Positions 31,118-40,167 of a stretch of 64,000 bases of DNA are shown here, one piece after another. Position 1 is the stretch's first letter; the number at the start of each line of letters is the position of its first letter. Made by a program: the position numbers and the translations under genes. Origin of the DNA: Paraglaciecola psychrophila 170 (GTDB lineage Bacteria; Pseudomonadota; Gammaproteobacteria; Enterobacterales; Alteromonadaceae); assembly GCF_000347635.1 (NCBI RefSeq), contig NC_020514.1:1922001-1986000 (forward strand), read 5' to 3'. The notes beneath the pieces were generated by a model that did not search any database, had not been told where the DNA came from, and saw only the letters and a program-made list of their open reading frames with translations.

Positions 31118-32785
31118 TTAGGTGCGAGTTACATCAACAAAAATTTTCAACTTTTGCCCTGGCTGAAGGTATTTTTTAAGCTTGGCTTGATTCCATTTTT
31201 GTATGTCACTTACTTTGACATTAAATTTTCCGGCTATACGCGCAAGTGAATCACCATTACGCACGGTGTAAGTGAGTGTGCGCATAACCGCATCTTTACG
31301 TTGCCCCTTGCTCACGTTATCAACCCACACCACTAATTTTTTACCTGGGCGCAGCGTATCTGTTGGTGCCATACCATTCCACTTCGCCAGTTGCCGTAAA
31401 TTGACTTTGTACTCTCGGCTAAGATCCCAAAAGGTATCGCCACTTTTAACCGTATGATTAATTTTATATGCACCACTTTTTTTAGACTGGGTTTTAGCCA
31501 AGCGCTGGTCTTGAGATAATGAATAAGAGTCTAAGGATTTTAGAGCAACCGGAATGATCAGATAATTGCCCGCGATAATCACATTACTTTTTAACTCGTT
31601 CACTTTGCTGATGATATCGGTATTAGTATGATATTTGTTTGCTAGTCTTAATAAACTATCACCAGTTCTGACTTTATGCCTGACCCAATTTAAGCGCTCT
31701 GAGCTATCGGTTTTGGCTAGTTCAGTAGAGAATTTTTCGACCTTGTCTATGGGCAGTAACAAGTTATATGGCCCATTAGGATCGGTAGCCCAGCGATTGT
31801 AACCGGGGTTAAGAGCGTGTAACTCTTTGACTGTGAGCCCGGCCATTTCTGCCGCTAAAGCTAAATCTATCTGTGAGCCTATGGTGACTTCTTGAGTCAA
31901 CGGGATATTGTTAATCTCAGGCCATTCAAAACTATACTGATCGCTGTTATCTAAAATATCGGCAAGCGCGAGGAGTTTAGGTACGTATGCACGGGTTTCT
32001 CTAGGTAAATCCAAGTTCCAAAAATCAGTTGGCTTACCCATTCTCTTATTTTTTCTGATCGATCGTTGTACACGTCCTTCACCGCTGTTGTATGCGGCCA
32101 ATGCATGTAACCAATTACCATCAAACATATTAACTAAGTAATTCAAATAATCGATAGCGCCTTGAGTCGACGCCATTACGTCACGTCGGCCGTCGTACCA
32201 CCACGTTTGTTTCATACCAAAACGTTTACCTGTAGAAGGGATAAACTGCCACATGCCAGCGGCACGTCCATGAGAATAAGCAAACGGGTCAAAAGCACTC
32301 TCAACAATGGGAAGCAGCACCAGCTCTAAAGGCATATTTTGCTGTTCCATTTTTTCAACGATTAAGTGCAAGAAAGGCTTGGCCCTTATAGCCACACGCT
32401 TCATATAATTGGGATGTTTAAGATACCAATTACGCTGCGCTGCAATACGATTGTTATCTTCAAATTCAAATCTAAGCTGACTCCGCACTCTTTGCCATAC
32501 GTCTTTAACTTCTATATCAGCGGCGGCTTCAGCTATTTTTTCTGGTACCTCAACAGCCACTTCTACTGTTTCAACTGGATGAGTAATAGGTATTGTGCCT
32601 GATGCGGCTGATTCACAATCAAAATGCTCTTCTGCTTGATTTTCAGGTTGTCCACACGAGACTAATATTTGCTCAGCAATTTGGTGTTCTTGTTCAAGTT
32701 GACTAGCTTGTTCGCTATTTGTTGTGGCATTACAAGCAGATAAAGTCCCGATTAGGGCCAATGATAGTAGAGTGTGTAAACGCAA
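31118..32785 (-). CDS. mltD: Membrane-bound lytic murein transglycosylase D
   Basis: 555 residues. A lipoprotein signal (ALIGTLSACNA, Cys18) leads to an SLT (GH23) domain with catalytic Glu in PIVESAFDPFAYSHGRAAG and the AYNSGEGRVQRSI motif. Three LysM peptidoglycan-binding modules follow (starting RHKVRTGDSLLRLANKYH, NHTVKSGDTFWDLSREY and TYTVRNGDSLARIAGKF). It cleaves glycan strands to 1,6-anhydro-MurNAc. It is next to gloB, as in E. coli. Confidence 0.95.
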   Translation of the reverse strand: MRLHTLLSLALIGTLSACNATTNSEQASQLEQEHQIAEQILVSCGQPENQAEEHFDCESAASGTIPITHPVETVEVAVEVPEKIAEAAADIEVKDVWQRVRSQLRFEFEDNNRIAAQRNWYLKHPNYMKRVAIRAKPFLHLIVEKMEQQNMPLELVLLPIVESAFDPFAYSHGRAAGMWQFIPSTGKRFGMKQTWWYDGRRDVMASTQGAIDYLNYLVNMFDGNWLHALAAYNSGEGRVQRSIRKNKRMGKPTDFWNLDLPRETRAYVPKLLALADILDNSDQYSFEWPEINNIPLTQEVTIGSQIDLALAAEMAGLTVKELHALNPGYNRWATDPNGPYNLLLPIDKVEKFSTELAKTDSSERLNWVRHKVRTGDSLLRLANKYHTNTDIISKVNELKSNVIIAGNYLIIPVALKSLDSYSLSQDQRLAKTQSKKSGAYKINHTVKSGDTFWDLSREYKVNLRQLAKWNGMAPTDTLRPGKKLVVWVDNVSKGQRKDAVMRTLTYTVRNGDSLARIAGKFNVKVSDIQKWNQAKLKKYLQPGQKLKIFVDVTRT

Positions 32786-32889
32786 TGTTTTTCCTTTTTA
32801 ATATTTTCTGCTGAAAATTATTTGTATTGTGAGCAGGTATGGCACGACAAAGTTACTTTAACGGCAGATTATTTAACTTATTCTACCGA

Positions 32890-33660
32890 TTAAAAATTAT
32901 CTTTCCAGCTTCTTAATGAAGTAAAAATTGCCAGTTCAGATACTAACGGTGAGCCTTTGCTTTTACTTACATTGGTCACTAGTTCAGCGCTATGACAACG
33001 TAAAAACGGATTCACCGCCAACTCTCTATATATATTCGATGGCAATGTTGGAGCATTTGCTGCTCTTTGTTGCTTAGCCCAATGTTTGTAATCAATTAAT
33101 GCTTGGTTATTAGGTTCAACGGCCTCAGCAAATGCAATGTTCGCCATGGTGTATTCGTGAGTACAGAAGACCTCAGTATCCGCAGGAAGTGCCGTTAACT
33201 TGGCTAAAGATATAAACATTTGTTGCGGTGACCCTTCAAATAATCGACCACAACCCGCCGAGAATAATGTGTCTCCACAAAACAGACCGATATCACCATA
33301 ATAAGCAATATGATCTAAAGTGTGTCCAGGCACTTCTAATACTGAAAATTTAACACCTAGTTTTGGCAGCTCTAATTCATCACCCTGTGATAGACGAACT
33401 GTAATTTGTTTAATCTCTTTATTTTGGGGGCCATACACAGGAATGTTTGGAAAAGCGTCTAAAAGTGCGTCAATGCCACCGGTATGATCCCAATGATGAT
33501 GAGTGATGATAATAGCTGAAAGACTGAGTTTGTTGTCGTGGCAAAAAGCTATAACAGGCTCAGCATCACCCGGATCAACAACTGTACAGTGAGTCTGATT
33601 GCGCAAACACCAAATATAATTATCATTGAATGCCTTGATGGGAAAAACGCTTACAGACAT
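32890..33660 (-). CDS. gloB: Hydroxyacylglutathione hydrolase (glyoxalase II)
   Basis: 256 residues of the metallo-beta-lactamase fold. ITHHHWDHTGG binds the two metals, with VPGHTLDHIAYYG and FCGDTLFSAGCGRLFEG completing the site; the C-terminal HAGH domain ends in NPFLRC and a short tail. It hydrolyses S-lactoylglutathione to lactate and glutathione. It is divergent from a yafS-like methyltransferase gene, the E. coli arrangement. Confidence 0.95.
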   Translation of the reverse strand: MSVSVFPIKAFNDNYIWCLRNQTHCTVVDPGDAEPVIAFCHDNKLSLSAIIITHHHWDHTGGIDALLDAFPNIPVYGPQNKEIKQITVRLSQGDELELPKLGVKFSVLEVPGHTLDHIAYYGDIGLFCGDTLFSAGCGRLFEGSPQQMFISLAKLTALPADTEVFCTHEYTMANIAFAEAVEPNNQALIDYKHWAKQQRAANAPTLPSNIYRELAVNPFLRCHSAELVTNVSKSKGSPLVSELAIFTSLRSWKDNF

Positions 33661-33723
33661 ATTCTGTCTCCTTTCATAAACATTAGTATTAACAGTATCT
33701 TAATTTTAGAGTACCATAAATTG

Positions 33724-34482
33724 ATGAGAGCAGCTTTAATCAAAAACCACCCAACTAAACCACAGCTATGGCAAGATTTGCCCTTAGGTAATGAGCTTAA
33801 ATGTTTGATTGAAAATGAAATATCTGAAGTAAGCCGTAAATTTTTTGGCTATCACTTAGTACGGCTAGGGCATTTAAGCAGCCAAATCGAACTCGCAGCT
33901 TGCCCCATAAAACATCAAATCAATATCACATCCGATACTCAAACATATACCAGCTTAGTCGCCACTTCCGATGATTTACCCGTGTGTGAAAACAGCATAG
34001 ACGCATTTCTCTTAGCTCATGAATTAGACTTTTCCAAAGATCCGCATCAGATATTAAGAGAAGTCGACAGAACCATTATGCCTAATGGTTATCTTGTCAT
34101 TACAGGTTTTAATCCCCTTAGTTTATGTGGTTTACTTAAATATTTACCCATCAATCAAGGCAACATATTGCACGAGGCTCGTTTTTTTAGCTGCTCTAGG
34201 GTAAAAGACTGGTTGCAACTACTAGGCTTTGAAATAGTGGACGTAAAACATTTATTATTCAATGAGCTGTTTTTGCAACGAAAACTTAGGTCGTCCTCAA
34301 AATGGAACCAATGGTGTTACCGATATTTACCTCTATTAACTACCATGTACGTGATAGTGGCCAGAAAGCGAGAAATACCGTTGTCGATGATCAAACCTAA
34401 GTGGAAAGCCAAAACTAAATTTTCCACAGTGGGTGCAAGTTTCAGAAAAGGAATTATGCAAGTTGAAACTCCGAAGAAGTAA
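33724..34482 (+). CDS. SAM-dependent methyltransferase, YafS-like
   Basis: ATG 33724 gives MRAALIKNHPTKPQLW and 252 residues; the frame is open further upstream but that part lies over gloB. The class I core shows VCENSIDAFLLAHELDFSKDP and EVDRTIMPNGYLVITGFNP, as in the Methyltransf_11 family, although the SAM-binding glycine motif is degenerate. In E. coli yafS lies beside gloB; the substrate is unknown. Confidence 0.82.
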   Translation: MRAALIKNHPTKPQLWQDLPLGNELKCLIENEISEVSRKFFGYHLVRLGHLSSQIELAACPIKHQINITSDTQTYTSLVATSDDLPVCENSIDAFLLAHELDFSKDPHQILREVDRTIMPNGYLVITGFNPLSLCGLLKYLPINQGNILHEARFFSCSRVKDWLQLLGFEIVDVKHLLFNELFLQRKLRSSSKWNQWCYRYLPLLTTMYVIVARKREIPLSMIKPKWKAKTKFSTVGASFRKGIMQVETPKK

Positions 34483-34966
34483 TGATGAGTAATAAAACTT
34501 TTTCACCCTCATTAACAATTCAGTTTACTCAATAGCTCACTTATTAGATTGGTTGACCTTGACGCCCCTTGTACCCTCAGATTCCATGTTGATAAGCTTG
34601 TTATAGAAAAACTTAAACTCGCTATATTTTATTTTTTGTTGCTCTCAACACTGTTGATAATAATTGCTTTGGCTCAATTTACTTATCTTGTAGTTTGTGA
34701 GGATTGATGAAATGTAACACTCATCTAGTATCGATTTCCAAAGTGATAGTATGACACCTCAATAAAGAACCTTCATCTATGGAAGACAGCAACAATATAC
34801 GTTTGTATACGGAATGTTGCTGTCTGGCGCGATTTTAAACAATTTAGAGCGTGGCAAATTATCCCAATAATTGCAGTAATGACGTCGATGTCGTTCCCTG
34901 TAAAATCTATAAGAATTACCACGTAACTGTTTTGCCTTTATAACTTTAACTACGCTGAGCGTTATT
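34483..34966. other. 484-bp intergenic region with a hairpin at 34785-34824
   Basis: GACAGCAACA (34785-34794) pairs with TGTTGCTGTC (34815-34824) around a nested TATAC/GTATA stem. It could terminate the ABC permease transcript or mark a small RNA. A short plus-strand frame ending at about 34707 contains one hydrophobic stretch (FYFLLLSTLLIIIALA) but has no convincing start, so it is not called a gene. Confidence 0.4.
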
Positions 34967-36205
34967 TTAACTTTTAGCGGATAAAGTTGAATGCAGGGCA
35001 TTCTTATAAGCTTCAAAAGCAGGAATGGTCGAGGTAATAATAGACGCGATAAGTATAATCCCAATTGCCATCAATGCTTCCATAGACAACAAATTAGCAC
35101 TGAGAAAAAGGCCATATTCTGATGCTAGCCAATCCCCCAAAAGAGCTAAGGTTAGGCTAATGGTAATCACCGATGCAACAATAGCAAAACACACTAAAAT
35201 TAATGCTTCAATCAGTACTAAAGAAAAAATCACGCCCGGTCCTGCACCCAATACCCGTAATACCGCAATTTCTGATTTTCTCTGATCCATCGATGCTAGC
35301 AGCATAGTAGACAAGCCAAACAATGAAGCAAATAGCACTAAGATGCTAATTACGCGCAGTAAGTTTTCAAAGTTTGCCATCATGCTCCATAGTTCTGACA
35401 TGGCAACTCCAGGTAAGATAGCCATCAACCGATCATCTGCATAACTGTTAATATTTCGTTGCAAGGTAAAAGTAGCGAACTTAGATTTTAAACCTAACAT
35501 CACCGCGGTTACATTGTTTGGGCTCAAGTCGACGGCATCGACATCGTTTATAAGTTGCCTGAGCTTAGCCGGAGATAAATGAATGGCTTCAATCGCTTCT
35601 AAAGTCACATGTAATGATTTGTCAACGGGTGTGCCTGTTGGTTTAAGTATGCCACTGACTACAAAAGGTGTGTCGTCATGATGCTTAAAGCTGACCGAAC
35701 CCACACCATGAGCGACCACTATTTCGTCACCCACTTGGTAGTTGTATTCTTTCGCCACGTCAATGCCTATGACTACCTCAAAAAGACTAGAAAAAGCCTG
35801 TCCCTGTACAAATTCTAGCGGTTGTTTTTTGCCATATCTAAAGTGAGTAAAGTAGTCTTGGGTAGTGCCAATCACCCTAAAACCATGATGCGAATCACCT
35901 AATGATATTGGGATAGCCCACTCTACCTGTTGATTATTTTGCAGAACTTTAAAGCTTTCATAATTGATATTATTAGTGGGACTGCCCATTCTAAAAACGG
36001 AGTAAAGCAACAAATTAAGCTGCCCACTAGGCGCCCCTACTATTAAATCAACACCGGATACAGTGCGACTAAAACTCTCTTTTGCTTGTTGTCTTATGTG
36101 CTCCACACCAAGTAACACACTGATGCTGATCAGAAGACTGAAAAAAGTCAGTAAAATCGATTTACGTCTATTTTTAAGGCTACTTACCGCCAAAGACATC
36201 AACAT
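34967..36205 (-). CDS. ABC transporter permease, FtsX/MacB type, in the zinc island
   Basis: 412 residues: one N-terminal helix, a periplasmic MacB-like domain (about 45-270), then three C-terminal helices with the FtsX core SMDQRKSEIAVLRVLGAGPG. Such type VII permeases transmit mechanical work across the membrane rather than passing a solute. Its start overlaps the end of the ATPase gene by 7 nt, so they form one transporter. The pair lies behind a Zur box. In Vibrio cholerae a comparable pair belongs to the zinc-regulated Zrg system (from memory), so a part in zinc acquisition is inferred. Confidence 0.88.
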   Translation of the reverse strand: MLMSLAVSSLKNRRKSILLTFFSLLISISVLLGVEHIRQQAKESFSRTVSGVDLIVGAPSGQLNLLLYSVFRMGSPTNNINYESFKVLQNNQQVEWAIPISLGDSHHGFRVIGTTQDYFTHFRYGKKQPLEFVQGQAFSSLFEVVIGIDVAKEYNYQVGDEIVVAHGVGSVSFKHHDDTPFVVSGILKPTGTPVDKSLHVTLEAIEAIHLSPAKLRQLINDVDAVDLSPNNVTAVMLGLKSKFATFTLQRNINSYADDRLMAILPGVAMSELWSMMANFENLLRVISILVLFASLFGLSTMLLASMDQRKSEIAVLRVLGAGPGVIFSLVLIEALILVCFAIVASVITISLTLALLGDWLASEYGLFLSANLLSMEALMAIGIILIASIITSTIPAFEAYKNALHSTLSAKS

Positions 36206-36927
36206 ACAGTTGACCCCTGTGACTGCTTCAGCGAATGAATATCAATACTGGACGAAAAATAGTGCTTTAAGCTCATATCGTGACTAACAAAAAGTAGGGT
36301 AGTGAGCTTAGACCGGCAAATATCTAATAGGATGCGCATGAAGGTATCTCTTGCTCCTGCGTCAAGTGCAGAAGTTGGTTCATCTACAATTAATAATTCA
36401 GGTTGATTAATCAAAGCCCGGGCTATCGCAACTCTTTGTTGTTGCCCAACACTGAGTTGACTGGCTTGCTGCTGTAAAATACTCGTGGGTAGCTTTAACT
36501 CTGTTAGTAATTGCGTAGCACGGCGTTCAATATCGTCAGACTTTTTAGCAAAGTACCCGGCGACCATAATATTTTGCAGCACGGTTAAGTAGGGGATCAA
36601 ATTAAACTGCTGGAAAACCACACCTATATGCCGGGCTCTAAATTGATCTCGTTTACGGGCAGAAAGGCCAGAAAAAGTTTGGCCCAATAGTCTCACTTCG
36701 CCTGTTTGCGGAGTCAAGATACCTGCAATCAAATTCAACAAAGTGGTTTTGCCCGAACCTGATTCACCATGCAAAAACACATGATCCCCATGCTGTATTT
36801 GCCAGTTCTCAATTTTCAAATCGATACTGCCTCTAGTATAACCATGTTGTAGATTTTCAACCTCGATCGACAATGGCTGAGACGTTACTCTATCCGTCAC
36901 ACTCGTGGAATTTTCGTTTAACTGCAT
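36199..36927 (-). CDS. ABC transporter ATP-binding protein (LolD/MacB type), Zur-box controlled
   Basis: 242 residues. Walker A is GESGSGKTTLL, the signature LSVGQQQRVAIARAL, Walker B LLIVDEPTSALD and the H-loop FVSHD. It starts 35 bp from the palindrome ATGTTATAACAT, placing it and the following permease under likely Zur control. It would energise the FtsX-type permease. Confidence 0.92.
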   Translation of the reverse strand: MQLNENSTSVTDRVTSQPLSIEVENLQHGYTRGSIDLKIENWQIQHGDHVFLHGESGSGKTTLLNLIAGILTPQTGEVRLLGQTFSGLSARKRDQFRARHIGVVFQQFNLIPYLTVLQNIMVAGYFAKKSDDIERRATQLLTELKLPTSILQQQASQLSVGQQQRVAIARALINQPELLIVDEPTSALDAGARDTFMRILLDICRSKLTTLLFVSHDMSLKHYFSSSIDIHSLKQSQGSTVC

Positions 36928-36961
36928 ATGCTGTTCATTTCTTCGCTAACCCGTAATGGAT

Positions 36962-36973
36962 ATGTTATAACAT
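36962..36973. promoter_or_regulatory. Zur box between the ABC operon and the first DUF3299 gene
   Basis: ATGTTATAACAT is a perfect palindrome in the TATGTTATAACATTAC context and closely follows the gammaproteobacterial Zur consensus of TGTTATA/TATAACA half-sites. It sits between divergent starts at 36927 and 37009 and could repress both. Confidence 0.75.
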
Positions 36974-37008
36974 TACACAATATAAATATTGAGTAATTTA
37001 TTTTGATT

Positions 37009-37594
37009 ATGCAATCGTACATCGGCAAAGCAGGGCTGTGTTTTTTATTGCTTCCCTTGCTTATCTCTTTGGCCAACGCCAAATTGCCAGAAAAAGATCA
37101 GAACTTCCAAACAACTGACTGGGTAGCCTTAATCCCTAAAGATGATCTGGACGCGCTGCTTAATCCACCTGATTTTCTTAGTGATATTGCAGATGGCTCG
37201 GATCAAGATTCGGTGGATTTATTGCAAAAAAAACACGAAGTTAGATGCCCAAGGTAAACGATTCCAAGAAGCGCTTGTGTCTACCACAGTGGTCAGCGAA
37301 TATGATGGAAAGTCCATCCGTATACCTGGCTTTATAGTACCTCTTGAGAGCGCAAATGAAAGAATGGTGACGGAATTTTTTATTGTCCCGTATTTTGGTG
37401 CATGTTTACATATGCCACCTCCTCCACCTAACCAAATTATTCATGTTGTTGTGAATGAAGGAATTGAGCTAGAAAATTTATACGACCCGTTTTGGTTTGA
37501 AGGCCGTTTGGCACTTAAAATCATCGAAACAGAAACCGGCTTATCGGCCTATTCAATGACACTACATCAAGTTATTCCATATCAAGAACCGTAA
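37009..37594 (+). pseudogene. DUF3299 family exported protein, frameshifted at an A8 run
   Basis: ATG 37009 begins a signal peptide (GLCFLLLPLLISLANA). The frame is lost at the A8 run 37226-37233; removing one A joins DLLQKNTKLDAQGKRF and restores a protein of about 194 residues. The C-terminal frame carries the family signature PYFGACLHMPPPPPNQIIHV. No other lesion is present, so a read error is possible. DUF3299 proteins are secreted and of unknown biochemistry, and one is linked to zinc-regulated transport. A second, intact copy lies at 39227. It directly follows a Zur box. Confidence 0.88.
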
Positions 37595-37607
37595 TTGGAG
37601 AATTTAA

Positions 37608-38078
37608 ATGACGATTAAACAATGCTTTTTTATCATAGCTATGGTGTGCATTCCGGCCATGTTATTGCCAGCATTCGCTTGTGATTTACATGGCTCAGGT
37701 GGCTATGGATTTAGCCCATTTGGGCCACGTTTTTCAATGCTTGATCGCAATGAAATGGATAGAAATCAACATAGCATTGCAAAACTAAGTATTACTCACG
37801 ACCGTTTTTTATCTGTACCTAACGGTTCGCCCTCAGTATTGGCATTCTCATATCAAATACCCAACTCATTTATTAACGTCAAACTTCAGTTTAGTAGCGA
37901 TAAAGATATCGATTTGTTTAAAGATTCAGAGGTTATATTGACGAAATCCAGTGGGGTTTATAAGTTACACTTCGTTCCTAAGGAAACTGGCGAGCAGCAT
38001 ATTAAAGTGCACATTACCGGATTAAGTGATGCAAGTTCAGTCGATGAAGAACGCCAAATTACAGTGCGCTCAATCTAA
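37608..38078 (+). CDS. Exported protein of unknown family in the zinc operon
   Basis: 156 residues with a signal peptide (CFFIIAMVCIPAMLLPAFA, cleavage before Cys-Asp-Leu-His). The mature part is beta-rich with a Ig-like look (KLHFVPKETGEQHIKVHITG). A short Gly/Phe segment HGSGGYGFSPFGPRFS lies at its N-terminus. It follows the first DUF3299 gene by 13 bp with an SD (TTGGAG), so the two are co-transcribed. Function not recognised; a periplasmic partner of the transporter is an inference. Confidence 0.7.
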   Translation: MTIKQCFFIIAMVCIPAMLLPAFACDLHGSGGYGFSPFGPRFSMLDRNEMDRNQHSIAKLSITHDRFLSVPNGSPSVLAFSYQIPNSFINVKLQFSSDKDIDLFKDSEVILTKSSGVYKLHFVPKETGEQHIKVHITGLSDASSVDEERQITVRSI

Positions 38079-38139
38079 TCAACTCGCAAATTGATACCCC
38101 ACAGCGTGTTTTGAAAAAAATGCCATGGGTTTTGGACAC

Positions 38140-39150
38140 TTACTTCTCTGCAAAAAGTGTATTTTCCAAGATATCGACGATTTGGTTAAGTGCTAACTGT
38201 CCTGTGGTGATGACCTCAAGTCGTGAGTCCATACTTTCATCTAGTTCGTTACAACTGATCACTTCATCGAGCTTATTAAAGGTAAAAATGCCTTTGTCGG
38301 TTATCATCACGGCTTTTAAACGATATACATCCAAGGTCGTTAGTTCACTCATTACTTGCCTGAAATCGAACACTTTGTCGGGGCGAAATGCCCAGCCACA
38401 AGAATAGAAGTCATCTTTAGCATTACTCACTTTTACTTTGCCATGGTTTGATAACTCTTCTTCTATATCCATTAATTCAGCACTGACGCCGTGCTCATGA
38501 TGGTTAGTCTCAGGCAGCTTAAACTTCGTTTTAGAAGAGAGTATGGATAACGCAATTTTGTTGTTATCCAAAACTGTAAGTGGTGTTGTGGCTAAATCTA
38601 ATTGAGTAAGATATTTGGTTAGATTTGCCTGATCATTCTCCTCATAAAGATCCGCTTTAGTTGCGATAATATGATCCGCAATTTCCAACTGTTCCCTAAA
38701 AACTTGATGTTGGCTATAACGTTCCTTTGTGACCAAGCGTGCATCAACCAGCGTGAGTGTGCTGTTGATAGAGAATGTATCTTGATAATGAGCTTGCTGT
38801 AAACTGGCCAACACTTCTTTGGGATGACCTAAGCCAGTCGGCTCGATGATCAGCCGATGGGGTTTGGCATAGGATACTAATTGATTTAGCGCGATTTGCA
38901 TGGGCAAACCTGATGTGCAACACATACAACCGCCGGGCACTTCTCGTACATAAATATTGTTTTCTGGACGGCCTTTAAAAAATGCACCATCAATGCCAAC
39001 TTCACCAAACTCATTGACTAAAATAGCCCATCTTTCGTTGGCAGGTTTCAGTGTTAATAAATGTTGGATAAGCGTGGTTTTTCCTGCACCCAAAAAACCC
39101 GTAATAATGTTAGTGGGAATTGGCAGTGTTTGTGAGGTCAATTTTTCCAT
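38140..39150 (-). CDS. COG0523/CobW family GTPase, probable zinc metallochaperone
   Basis: 336 residues. Walker A is GFLGAGKTTLI, the metal-binding motif GGCMCCTSG follows at about 74, the guanine specificity motif reads ATKADL, and a CobW C-terminal domain (about 225-325) ends the protein. The CxCC motif is the metal site of zinc-responsive chaperones such as ZNG1/YjiA/ZigA. It is divergent from the second DUF3299 gene across a near-perfect Zur box, supporting zinc starvation induction. Confidence 0.9.
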   Translation of the reverse strand: MEKLTSQTLPIPTNIITGFLGAGKTTLIQHLLTLKPANERWAILVNEFGEVGIDGAFFKGRPENNIYVREVPGGCMCCTSGLPMQIALNQLVSYAKPHRLIIEPTGLGHPKEVLASLQQAHYQDTFSINSTLTLVDARLVTKERYSQHQVFREQLEIADHIIATKADLYEENDQANLTKYLTQLDLATTPLTVLDNNKIALSILSSKTKFKLPETNHHEHGVSAELMDIEEELSNHGKVKVSNAKDDFYSCGWAFRPDKVFDFRQVMSELTTLDVYRLKAVMITDKGIFTFNKLDEVISCNELDESMDSRLEVITTGQLALNQIVDILENTLFAEK

Positions 39151-39198
39151 GGGTTTCCAATTAATTGATGTATGCTTATAGGATTCTTTAGTATTGTT

Positions 39199-39210
39199 AT
39201 GTTATATCAT
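39199..39210. promoter_or_regulatory. Zur box between the COG0523 GTPase and the second DUF3299 gene
   Basis: ATGTTATATCAT differs at one base from the perfect palindrome at 36962 and 45514. It lies between divergent starts at 39150 and 39227. Confidence 0.65.
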
Positions 39211-39226
39211 TATTATTCTGAGACCC

Positions 39227-39877
39227 ATGATTAAGTCCATTATTATTCTAATTATATTTTTGCTGTGTGGTGTGTGGGCAGGGCAGCACTCAAAAACGAT
39301 TTGGCGCTATATCGAACGTATTGTTATTGATGAACCTCCACTTTATGAGGCAAATAACACTGCCAATACTCAAGGTTTTTCTGCAGTACCTCTCATTACC
39401 ATTGGATGGAGCGAACTGTTACCAACAGAAGAAAAACAAATATTAAGTCGTTACCAGCAAAACTTGCCCACTGACTTAACGGATCAAGTTGTGTTGTCTC
39501 TGCAAGCGACTACAGATCAAGCCTACCAAGCGACGTTGCAGTCAACTAATATCGTTGAAAACTTTCTCAACAAAGCGATATCGATATCAGGGTTTATAGT
39601 GCCTATCGATGTGCAAGAGAATATAAATATGACTAGCTTTTTTTTAGTTCCTTACTTTGGAGCCTGTCTCCATTACCCTCCGCCACCACCTAATCAACTG
39701 ATTTATGTGACCCTTCCTGATGGCATGCCAGCAACCGATTTTCAAATGCCATACACAATTTCGGGCATTCTCAAAAAAGACTTATATGAAGACCCATTAG
39801 GCACCTCAGCATACAGCTTGGATTTATTGACGGTAGAAAAGTTTTATGAACAGCCAGATAATTTCCGTATGCATTAG
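39227..39877 (+). CDS. DUF3299 family exported/anchored protein, intact copy
   Basis: ATG 39227 (MIKSIIILIIFLLCGVWAG) gives 216 residues with an N-terminal membrane anchor or signal. The signature PYFGACLHYPPPPPNQLIYV matches the first copy at 37.4 kb, and an SGFIVPID segment precedes it in both. The frame is open upstream to a TTG at 39194 but that would overlap the Zur box. Same presumed role as the first copy in a zinc-responsive exported complex; the biochemical activity is unknown. Confidence 0.85.
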   Translation: MIKSIIILIIFLLCGVWAGQHSKTIWRYIERIVIDEPPLYEANNTANTQGFSAVPLITIGWSELLPTEEKQILSRYQQNLPTDLTDQVVLSLQATTDQAYQATLQSTNIVENFLNKAISISGFIVPIDVQENINMTSFFLVPYFGACLHYPPPPPNQLIYVTLPDGMPATDFQMPYTISGILKKDLYEDPLGTSAYSLDLLTVEKFYEQPDNFRMH

Positions 39878-39904
39878 TTTTTCTTGAAGTTAACTATATA
39901 CCCA

Positions 39905-40167
39905 AACCACCTCAATATGCGCGTTTTAGAACGACTGGGGCGCTTCAATTCAAGGCACGTCAATGACTGAATGTCGACCACCTTCTGAATTGGCGTAACG
40001 AAGAAGTGGAGTGCCCCAGCCGTTCCCTACGGGCGGGTTTTAAAGCGATTTATACGTCGTTGGCCATTTTTGACTTAGACCACTAGGTCTGAAAATAGCC
40101 GCCTCGCCTAGGAGGCCCCGCCTAAACCGCTTTAAATTCCCGCTGAATCCGACATCTTGAGGTGGTT
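39905..40167. repeat. About 260-bp palindromic element with terminal inverted repeats (MITE-like)
   Basis: The ends AACCACCTCAATATG (39905-39919) and CATCTTGAGGTGGTT (40153-40167) are inverted repeats with 14 of 15 matches. Inside, CGACTGGGGCGCTTC pairs imperfectly with GGAGTGCCCCAGCCG, and other GC-rich arms can fold. It is far richer in GC than its surroundings and has no open frame. Its right end contains the stop codon of the DUF839 gene. It looks like a non-autonomous mobile or structural repeat; a transposase was not found here. Confidence 0.75.

Noticed and set aside
34777..35064. A 95-codon minus-strand frame downstream of the permease
   Set aside because: It overlaps the permease 3' end in another frame, has no family features, and its start lies inside the permease gene.
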